Shown here: in pieces, positions 16,969 to 22,125 of the stretch
Position numbering within the stretch: position 1 is the stretch's first letter
Layout: every line of letters begins with the position of its first letter
DNA from: an uncultured Collinsella sp.
GTDB taxonomy: Bacteria > Actinomycetota > Coriobacteriia > Coriobacteriales > Coriobacteriaceae
Assembly (NCBI GenBank): GCA_900761995.1
Contig: CAAFEY010000071.1
Span: 1-22,125, forward strand
Direction: 5' to 3'
DNA length: 22,125 nt
Made by a program: the position numbers and the translations under genes
Notes under the pieces: model-generated
Databases searched by the model: none
Seen by the model: only the letters and a program-made list of their open reading frames with translations
What the model was told of the DNA's origin: nothing

Positions 16969-17742
16969 ATGGCGCACCAAGCAGACCAGCAGACGATGCA
17001 ACTCGTCCTTATCCGTCACGGAGAGTCCGAGTGGAACAAGCTCAACCTGTTCACCGGCTGGACCGATGTCGAGCTCACCGACACGGGCCGCGAAGAGGCG
17101 GCGGCAGGCGGCCGCGCCCTCAAAGAAGCCGGTTTCGACTTTGACGTCTGCTACACTTCGCGCCTCAAGCGCGCGATCCACACCCTCAACATCGTGCTCG
17201 GCCAAATGAATCGCGAGTGGTTGCCCGTCATTAAATCCTGGAAGCTCAACGAGCGCCACTACGGCGCGTTGCAGGGTCTCAACAAGGCCGATGCCGCGGC
17301 AGAGCACGGCGACGAACAGGTGCTCATCTGGCGCCGTTCCTTCGATGTCTGCCCGCCGGCGCTCGAGCCGGGCGACAGTCGCGACCCCCACACCCAGGAG
17401 CAATACCGCGACGTCGCGCCCGATCAGCTGCCCTATACCGAGTGCCTCAAGGACACGATCGCCCGCGCCTGGCCTTATTATGAGGACGAGATTCGCCCCC
17501 AGATGCTCGCCGGCAAGCGCGTACTCATCGCCGCACACGGCAACTCCCTGCGCTCACTCGTCATGAAGCTCGAGCACCTCACGCCCGAGGAGATCCTCAA
17601 GGTCAACATCCCCACCGGCGTGCCGCTCGTCTACACCTTCGACACCGATTTCAACGTCCTCGACAAGCGCTACATCGGCGACCCGGCGACCATCGCCGCC
17701 AAGATCGACGCCGTGGCCAATCAGGGCAAAGCACACAAGTAG
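16969..17742 (+). CDS. gpmA: 2,3-bisphosphoglycerate-dependent phosphoglycerate mutase
   Basis: This cytoplasmic glycolytic enzyme interconverts 3- and 2-phosphoglycerate. The 257-residue protein has the phosphohistidine motif RHGESEWN (His17), the FTGWTDVELT segment, YTSRLKRA, NERHYGALQGLNK, and the second catalytic histidine in AAHGNSLRS (His190). These features and the length, close to the usual 230-250 residues, identify the cofactor-dependent enzyme rather than the cofactor-independent GpmI. The ATG follows AAGGAGG. A second ATG at residue 10 would still keep the motif but lacks a ribosome binding site. It is the first gene of a probable two-gene unit with the Nramp transporter 75 nt downstream. 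Confidence 0.97.
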   Translation: MAHQADQQTMQLVLIRHGESEWNKLNLFTGWTDVELTDTGREEAAAGGRALKEAGFDFDVCYTSRLKRAIHTLNIVLGQMNREWLPVIKSWKLNERHYGALQGLNKADAAAEHGDEQVLIWRRSFDVCPPALEPGDSRDPHTQEQYRDVAPDQLPYTECLKDTIARAWPYYEDEIRPQMLAGKRVLIAAHGNSLRSLVMKLEHLTPEEILKVNIPTGVPLVYTFDTDFNVLDKRYIGDPATIAAKIDAVANQGKAHK

Positions 17743-17817
17743 CCCCAACCCAAAACCGACGCGTGGCGCCGCACGGCCCAGATGCGACGTCACGCCGCCC
17801 ATACACAGGAGCGCACC

Positions 17818-19074
17818 ATGCTCAACCATCTCAAACAACACTTTGGTTCCCGGCGCACCGGTGGTCACGGAGGCCTAGACATTGCGCGGCATATCGGCCC
17901 CGGGCTGCTCGTGACCGTCGGCTTTATCGACCCGGGCAACTGGGCCTCCAATATGGCCGCGGGCTCGCAGTTTGGCTACGCGCTGCTGTGGATCGTCACG
18001 CTGTCCACGATTATGCTCATTGTGCTGCAGCACAACGCGGCGCACCTGGGTATCGCCACGGGCGCCTGCCTTGCCGAGGCCACGACACGTTACCTCCCCC
18101 GCTTCGTTGGACGCACGGTACTCGCCAGTGCCTATCTCGCGACTGTCGCCACCGCCATGGCCGAAGTCCTGGGTGGCGCGATTGCCCTTCAAATGCTCTT
18201 TGGGCTGCCCGCGCGCGCGGGCTGCGTCATCGTGGCGGCAGTATCGATGGCGATGCTCATGACGAGCTCCTACAAGCGCGCCGAACGCTGGATCATCGCC
18301 TTCGTGGGTGTGGTGGGACTCTCGTTTTTAGCAGAGCTCGCGCTGGTCAAAGTCGACTGGCCGCAAGCAACCGCAAGCTGGATCACCCCCAGCATGCCTG
18401 CCGACTCGGCAACGATTATCGTGAGTGTCCTGGGTGCGGTCGTTATGCCACACAACCTTTTTCTGCACTCCGAGGTCATCCAATCCATGCACTTCGAAGG
18501 CCAAGGCGAGCAAGTTATCGAAGAACGTCTGCACTACGAGCTCTTCGACACGCTCTTTTCGATGGGCGTGGGCTGGGCAATCAACTCGGCCATGGTCATC
18601 CTGGCCGCAACGACCTTCTTTGCGCACGGCATGGTCGTAGACGACCTCGCCGTCGCAGCGGCCACGCTCTCCCCCATCTTGGGCCCGGCGAGCTCGACCA
18701 TCTTTGCGGTAGCGCTGCTGTTCGCGGGACTATCGAGCAGCGTGACAGCGGGCATGGCGGCGGGAACCATCACTGCGGGCATGTTCGACGAGGAATACGA
18801 TATCCACGACCGACATTCCTCGATCGGGGTGGCGGCCTGTTTCGTCGGCGCAGTGACGGCGTGCCTGGTCGTCCCAAATCCTTTTGAAGGTCTCATCTGG
18901 AGTCAGGCACTGCTGTCGCTTCAGCTGCCGATTACGGTCTTTGTGCTCATACGGCTCACCAGTTCACCCCGCGTTATGGGCAAATACGCCAATTCGCGCC
19001 CGCTCAACGCGCTGCTCGTAGGGATTGGTGCCATCGTGACGATTCTCGATGTCGTGTTGTTGACAGGGATGTAA
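17818..19074 (+). CDS. mntH: Nramp-family divalent metal (Mn2+/Fe2+) transporter
   Basis: This integral membrane protein imports Mn2+ or Fe2+ with protons. The 418-residue sequence has about 11 hydrophobic helices. Both metal-binding motifs are intact: DPGN in helix 1 (38-41) and MPHN in helix 6 (210-213). The methionine of the latter marks transition-metal specificity over Mg2+. The ATG at 17818 follows AGGAG at 6 nt; an upstream ATG at 17782 would add 12 residues without a ribosome binding site. No separate promoter or Mn/Fe regulator box is visible in the 75-nt gap after gpmA, so co-transcription is likely. The choice between Mn2+ and Fe2+ as main substrate cannot be made here. Confidence 0.93.
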   Translation: MLNHLKQHFGSRRTGGHGGLDIARHIGPGLLVTVGFIDPGNWASNMAAGSQFGYALLWIVTLSTIMLIVLQHNAAHLGIATGACLAEATTRYLPRFVGRTVLASAYLATVATAMAEVLGGAIALQMLFGLPARAGCVIVAAVSMAMLMTSSYKRAERWIIAFVGVVGLSFLAELALVKVDWPQATASWITPSMPADSATIIVSVLGAVVMPHNLFLHSEVIQSMHFEGQGEQVIEERLHYELFDTLFSMGVGWAINSAMVILAATTFFAHGMVVDDLAVAAATLSPILGPASSTIFAVALLFAGLSSSVTAGMAAGTITAGMFDEEYDIHDRHSSIGVAACFVGAVTACLVVPNPFEGLIWSQALLSLQLPITVFVLIRLTSSPRVMGKYANSRPLNALLVGIGAIVTILDVVLLTGM

Positions 19075-19102
19075 TGGGACGGGGCACCTACCCAGGCAAA
19101 CG

Positions 19103-19317
19103 TCTCGATCTGTAACAGGAAGACCCGCTTTTGATGTCTAGATGTTACAGATCGAGATCATTCCGAGGGACAGCTCCGTTTGTCTCAATCTGTAACAAGT
19201 GGACCCAATTTCCACCGTTAGATGTTACAGATTGAGACCTTCTGCCGGACGGTTTTGGCTTGTCTCGATCTGTAACAGGAAGACCCGTTTTGAGCCGTTA
19301 GACGTTACAGATTAAGA
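19103..19317. repeat. Palindromic 55-bp repeat cluster 5 (units J, K and L)
   Basis: The units are 19103-19157, 19183-19237 and 19263-19317, exactly 80 bp apart. J (G-C at position 5) and K (A-T) have perfect 15-bp arms; L has a wobble and one internal mismatch. The loops share GGAAGACCC and TTTT segments and end in TAGA. They lie between converging mntH and rubredoxin genes, and no other terminator for mntH is visible, so they may help to end that transcript. Confidence 0.95.
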
Positions 19318-19386
19318 CAAAAGGTCGACCGGACTCACAACAGACAGGATCGGCCAACAGCAACCGTGATCCCTTGGGGACGGAGG

Positions 19387-19422
19387 AAAAGGGCCCCGGC
19401 CGAGAATTCGACCGAGGCCCTT
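19387..19422 (-). terminator. Intrinsic terminator of the rubredoxin gene
   Basis: On the minus strand GGGCCTCGGTCGA pairs with TCGGCCGGGGCCC (two G-U pairs) around a short AATT-like loop, followed by TTTT. It lies about 40 nt after the rubredoxin stop. Confidence 0.75.
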
Positions 19423-19462
19423 GGACAGAGCTATGCGTTGATACGAGCCGTGTGTCTGCGAG

Positions 19463-19606
19463 TTACTCCTCGACGAGCTCAAACTGATCGGGACCGACGC
19501 CGCAAACCGGGCACACGTAATCTTCGGGCAGCTCGGGCGTATCGACCTCAACCTCGTAACCGCAAACGGTGCACACGAACTTATACGTCTTCTTCTCCTC
19601 AGCCAT
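19463..19606 (-). CDS. Short rubredoxin-like protein
   Basis: This 47-residue iron protein has CTVCG (Cys12, Cys15) and CPVCG (Cys32, Cys35), the four ligands of a single Fe(SCys)4 centre. It is shorter than classical rubredoxins (about 52-54) because the loop between the cysteine pairs is reduced, as in rubrerythrin-type domains. It carries electrons in the cytoplasm, commonly for oxygen or peroxide reduction in anaerobes. The ATG at 19604-19606 follows GAGGAG; a longer frame from 19645 would start without one. It lies 89 nt after the flavin reductase gene on the same strand with its own promoter. Confidence 0.92.
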   Translation of the reverse strand: MAEEKKTYKFVCTVCGYEVEVDTPELPEDYVCPVCGVGPDQFELVEE

Positions 19607-19650
19607 GATGTTCTCCTCTCGAACGCGACTGGTGATGTACTTCATTTATC

Positions 19651-19678
19651 AGTATAGATTCTCAATAATATAATGCAA
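19651..19678 (-). promoter_or_regulatory. Promoter of the rubredoxin gene
   Basis: On the minus strand a -35 box TTGCAT (19673-19678) and a -10 box TATACT (19651-19656) are 16 bp apart in an unusually AT-rich stretch. The spacer includes TATTGAGAATC, loosely like Fur/PerR-type sites, but the symmetry is too weak to call an operator. Confidence 0.6.
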
Positions 19679-19695
19679 GTATTTTTAAAACATTT

Positions 19696-20199
19696 CTAGC
19701 CTTGATACGAGGACGCCTTCGGAGGCGTCTTGCCCTTCAGGACCTTATGGTAGTAATCGTAGGTGAGCGGCGTCTCGTCACTCAAGCGCTCGGCATCCTC
19801 GACCTCGCCGATAAACAGCAGATGCGTGCCAACATCCACAGTGTCGATCAAATGGCAGCTAAACAGGGCCGCCGCGTGCTCGGGCACATAGGGCATGCCC
19901 AGAGCCGTCTCGCGGGTCTCGTATTTGGCAAACTTGTCATAATCGCTGCTGGTGCGGAACCCAAAGTTACCGATGTAGAGCATATCGGCGGTCTGATCGA
20001 TCACGGTCAGCGCGAACGCTTTGGCCGAAGCGATGACGCCCGAGGTGACGTTGTCCTTGTTCACTGCAACCGAAATGCGCGGCGGCATGGACGTCACCTG
20101 CACCGCTGTGTTGATAACGCAGCCGGCACGCAGCCCGTCTGCCGCGGCGCTCACCACGTACAGGCCGCTCGGCATGGTAAAGAACGCAGTTTTGTCCAT
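19696..20199 (-). CDS. Flavin reductase-like FMN-binding protein
   Basis: This 167-residue protein has the split-barrel fold of flavin reductases. The N-terminal FFTMPSGLYVVSA and the segment NTAVQVTSMPPRISVAVNK are typical of the family, as are NFGFRTSSDYDKF and the late HLLFIGEVEDAE strand. It probably reduces FMN with NAD(P)H or passes electrons on. Its length matches the N-terminal part of Moorella-type high-molecular-weight rubredoxin, where this domain is fused to a rubredoxin; here the rubredoxin is a separate gene 89 nt downstream. The ATG at 20197-20199 follows AGGGGAG. A longer frame to 20391 would include the smpB terminator and is rejected. Confidence 0.9.
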   Translation of the reverse strand: MDKTAFFTMPSGLYVVSAAADGLRAGCVINTAVQVTSMPPRISVAVNKDNVTSGVIASAKAFALTVIDQTADMLYIGNFGFRTSSDYDKFAKYETRETALGMPYVPEHAAALFSCHLIDTVDVGTHLLFIGEVEDAERLSDETPLTYDYYHKVLKGKTPPKASSYQG

Positions 20200-20250
20200 A
20201 ACGATCACTCCCCTAGCTCGGGTTGGAACCTCATGGATGTATGTACCCAC

Positions 20251-20281
20251 AAAAAAGGCAGCGCCCATAACGGACGCCGCC
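20251..20281 (-). terminator. Intrinsic terminator after smpB
   Basis: On the minus strand GGCGGCGTCC pairs with GGGCGCTGCC (10 bp, two G-U) around a 5-nt loop and is followed directly by six T. It ends the TPR-smpB transcript and separates it from the flavin reductase gene. Confidence 0.92.
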
Positions 20282-20329
20282 TTTGAAACATATGTGTCAG
20301 AACAGTAAGAAAGATGAGACACCCGCAGC

Positions 20330-20390
20330 TGCGGTGAAATAGGGACTGAATAGCCCCTCAAACAGGCAAACCAGTCCGTATTCCACCGCA
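20330..20390. repeat. Imperfect palindrome just after smpB
   Basis: Two 19-nt arms (20330-20348 and 20372-20390) match at 17 of 19 positions around a 23-nt loop. In layout (long arms, loop of about 25 nt) it resembles the 55-bp repeat family, but the arm sequence (TGCGGTG, GGACTG) is unrelated. It would form in the smpB 3' untranslated region ahead of the true terminator. Confidence 0.7.
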
Positions 20391-20405
20391 ACTTATGAAG
20401 GACGG

Positions 20406-20876
20406 TCAGCGGTTGCGTTCCTTGAGGGCGCGGTCGATCTCGCGTTGGACATCACGCTTGGCCATGTCCTCGCGCTTGTCGTAGAGCTTCTTGCCGCGAC
20501 CCAGGCCCAGCAGCAGTTTTACGCGACCGTCGGTATTAAAGTAGAGCTCCAACGGAACCAGCGCATAACCACGGTTGCGAAGTTTGCCGTCAAGAAAGTC
20601 GATCTCCTTGCGGTGCAGCAGCAGACGGCGCCGACGGTCGGGATCGCGATTCCACACGCCACCATGGCTATAAGGGTGGATATGCAGACCGACGAGCCAG
20701 CACTCACCGCCACGAATCAGTGCGAAGGTATCGGTAATCTGGCACGCGCGCTCGCGAATCGACTTGACCTCGGTACCGCTCAGCTCAATACCGCACTCAA
20801 ACGTCTCATCGATAAAGTACTCGTGATGTGCCGAGCGATTCTTGGAAATGAGCTTGCGCTCGCGCTTACTGGGCAT
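20406..20876 (-). CDS. smpB: SsrA-binding protein SmpB
   Basis: SmpB binds tmRNA and brings it to stalled ribosomes for trans-translation. The 156-residue protein has the conserved GIELSGTEVKSIR segment, HIHPYSHGG, the basic NRDPDRRRRLLLHRKEI run, KLYDKR, and a basic C-terminal tail that enters the mRNA channel. Length is normal. The ATG at 20874-20876 follows AAGGAGG and overlaps the last codons of the TPR gene by 11 nt, so translation is coupled. The tmRNA gene (ssrA), often near smpB, is not in this window: only about 200 nt follow before the next gene. Confidence 0.97.
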   Translation of the reverse strand: MPSKRERKLISKNRSAHHEYFIDETFECGIELSGTEVKSIRERACQITDTFALIRGGECWLVGLHIHPYSHGGVWNRDPDRRRRLLLHRKEIDFLDGKLRNRGYALVPLELYFNTDGRVKLLLGLGRGKKLYDKREDMAKRDVQREIDRALKERNR

Positions 20877-21783
20877 CGCCGGCCTCCTTGGCGCCATCGG
20901 CGTTTGAGCCCGCAGCCTCGCGCTTTGCCCTGCGCTCGGCATTAAGCTCGGCATCGCTCTCGCGCACCAGCTTGATAATCGCCGCGCATGCCTCCTCGCC
21001 CACCAGGTCGCGGGCACGGACCGTCAGACGCGTAGCCTCCTGCTTGTCGCCGTCGCTTGCAGCATCGGTCGCGCACATGATCAGGCAGATGGCGATCTCG
21101 GCCGAAGGCGAGGTCGGCACGCCCTGCAGGGCGAGCTCACCCATCGCATGGTCGTCACTCTCGTCCGCGGCATCCGGATAGGTAGTATGGATCTTGTTGA
21201 GCAGGCGCGTCGTATGCGCATCATTGGGCGCCAGACGCAGCGCCAGACGCGCGCAGCCCACGGCAGCCGAAATGTTCTCGGTCTCGGGCTCCAAGAAGTA
21301 CTGACCCAAATTGGTGTAGGCGCGTGCGGCGCACTTACCGTCGCTCGCGCGCTCCAGCACCGAGAACGAGAGCGATGCCCACTCCTGCTTGTCCTCGAGC
21401 GCGCGGAACAGCTCGGCCAAGTCCAAGCGATAGTTGCAGTTCATGGGATCCCAACGCACGGCCTGCATCAGGGCATTCCGAGCACTCACATAATCCTGCT
21501 GGCGAATGTAGGCAAACGCCATGTCGGAGTACAGGCGGTCAAAGGGAACCTCGACCTGCACCAGCTCGCGCGGATCCTTCTCCACGCGGCGATAGGCCAG
21601 GCGCTCAAACTTGCTGTCGAAGCTAAAGTACTGGCGCTTCTCCTCCGTCTTGCACTCAGCGTCGATATACTCCTCGGCGAGCTCCACCAGACGCTCAAGC
21701 AGCGGCGTCGCCGTAGCCAGGTCGCCCTGCGCCAGATAGTTCTCGGCATACGTGATGTCTTCCAAGCTGATAGGCAGGTCCAT
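20866..21783 (-). CDS. TPR-type helical repeat protein
   Basis: This 305-residue cytoplasmic protein appears to consist mainly of tetratricopeptide-like helical pairs: segments around 14-40, 85-115 (FAYIRQQDYVSARNALMQAV), 118-150 and 155-195 show the small/large residue spacing of TPRs. The C-terminal 40 residues are charged and Ala-rich, probably disordered. There is no signal peptide or catalytic motif; it likely serves as a protein-binding scaffold. The ATG follows GAGGAG. It overlaps smpB and shares its transcript, which hints at a link to translation or stress, but that is only context. Confidence 0.8.
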   Translation of the reverse strand: MDLPISLEDITYAENYLAQGDLATATPLLERLVELAEEYIDAECKTEEKRQYFSFDSKFERLAYRRVEKDPRELVQVEVPFDRLYSDMAFAYIRQQDYVSARNALMQAVRWDPMNCNYRLDLAELFRALEDKQEWASLSFSVLERASDGKCAARAYTNLGQYFLEPETENISAAVGCARLALRLAPNDAHTTRLLNKIHTTYPDAADESDDHAMGELALQGVPTSPSAEIAICLIMCATDAASDGDKQEATRLTVRARDLVGEEACAAIIKLVRESDAELNAERRAKREAAGSNADGAKEAGDAQ

Positions 21784-21842
21784 GACAACTCCTCGGTCCG
21801 GGCGGCAGACTCAACGCGCGCCTTAAATATCGGTCAATACAC

Positions 21843-21870
21843 AAAACCCGGGTCTCTTACGAGGCCCGGG
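21843..21870 (-). terminator. Intrinsic terminator of the tRNA operon
   Basis: On the minus strand CCCGGGCCTC pairs with GAGACCCGGG (one mismatch) around GTAA and is followed by TTTT. It lies 10 nt after the tRNA-Glu 3' end. Confidence 0.88.
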
Positions 21871-21880
21871 CGTTCAATTT

Positions 21881-21957
21881 TGGTAGCCCGTACCAGATTC
21901 GAACTGGTGATCTCCGCCTTGAGAGGGCGGCGTCCTAAACCGCTAGACGAACGGGCC
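21881..21957 (-). tRNA. tRNA-Glu (anticodon CTC)
   Basis: The acceptor GGCCCGT pairs with ACGGGCT, the anticodon stem CCGCC/GGCGG holds loop CTCTCAA (anticodon CTC, reads GAG), and the T-loop has GTTCGAATC. The 3' CCA is encoded. Confidence 0.95.
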
Positions 21958-21974
21958 ATATGTAGCAAATGCAA

Positions 21975-22048
21975 TGGCTGGGATGGAGGGAGTCGAACCC
22001 CCATTGACGGAACCAGAATCCGCTGTCCTGCCATTAGACGACATCCCA
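21975..22048 (-). tRNA. tRNA-Gln (anticodon CTG)
   Basis: The acceptor TGGGATG pairs with CATCCCA, the anticodon loop is TTCTGGT (anticodon CTG, reads CAG), and the T-loop has GTTCGACTC. The 3' end is GCCA with an encoded CCA. It precedes tRNA-Glu by 17 nt in the same transcript. Confidence 0.95.
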
Positions 22049-22092
22049 ATGACTGCATCGCTGCGCTCGGCTGTGCCTTTGCGCAAGAAAGA

Positions 22093-22121
22093 AATATACG
22101 GGAAGTCCCGCCGTGACGCAA
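22093..22121 (-). promoter_or_regulatory. Promoter of the tRNA-Gln/tRNA-Glu operon
   Basis: On the minus strand a -35 box TTGCGT (22116-22121) and a -10 box TATATT (22093-22098) stand exactly 17 bp apart, about 45 nt before the tRNA-Gln 5' end. This is a strong housekeeping-type promoter. Confidence 0.8.
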
Positions 22122-22125
22122 GCCC

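Noticed and set aside
19657..19672. Fur or PerR operator in the rubredoxin promoter
   Set aside because: TATTGAGAATC is only loosely similar and the required symmetry is absent.
20200..20405. tmRNA (ssrA) next to smpB
   Set aside because: The gap is only about 206 nt, holds a palindrome and a terminator, and has no tRNA-like ends or tag reading frame.

Overview
The window looks like a chromosomal segment of a high-GC anaerobic actinobacterium of the class Coriobacteriia, most likely Collinsella. That is inference from GC-rich codon use, the gene content (copA-copZ-csoR, gltBD, a small rubredoxin next to a flavin reductase, gut-anaerobe-type metabolism) and the abundant intergenic palindromes. 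No marker gene here fixes the species.

Layout. 1-1715 (-): 5' part of a DEAD-box RNA helicase that runs off the left edge. 2210-5320 (+): copper homeostasis locus with a CsoR-type operator, the Cu+ ATPase CopA, the chaperone CopZ and the repressor CsoR. 5467-5940 (+): small membrane protein with a zinc ribbon, followed by a bidirectional terminator. 6074-7444 (-): metal-dependent amidohydrolase. 7445-10158: accessory-looking stretch with an orphan AbiEi-like/DUF559 nuclease-like gene packed between palindromic repeat arrays, and an unrecognised 235-aa protein. 10159-16343 (-): gltB-gltD glutamate synthase operon. 16969-19074 (+): phosphoglycerate mutase and an Nramp metal transporter. 19463-20199 (-): flavin reductase and rubredoxin. 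20406-21783 (-): TPR protein overlapping smpB. 21881-22048 (-): tRNA-Gln and tRNA-Glu with a clear promoter and terminator.

The most striking feature is a dispersed palindromic repeat family: 12 units in five intergenic clusters (2001-2135, 7596-7731, 8839-9053, 16695-16829, 19103-19317). Every unit is exactly 55 bp: a 15-nt arm (TCTCRATCTGTAACA), a 25-nt loop and a 15-nt complementary arm. Neighbouring units are 25 nt apart (26 in one case), so arms of alternating orientation recur every 40 nt. Paired substitutions at two stem positions keep the pairing. No gene in the window explains the family; one cluster pair tightly brackets the nuclease-like gene. Several unrelated long stem-loops (5365-5411, 10092-10147, 16473-16537, 20330-20390) show that intergenic space here is crowded with palindromic elements.

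Gene cooperation: CsoR should repress copA through the C5-A-G5 operator and release it when it binds Cu+; CopZ delivers Cu+ to CopA. GltB and GltD form NADPH-dependent glutamate synthase, possibly under a GlnR-like site. Flavin reductase and rubredoxin probably form a short electron-transfer pair for oxygen or peroxide defence.
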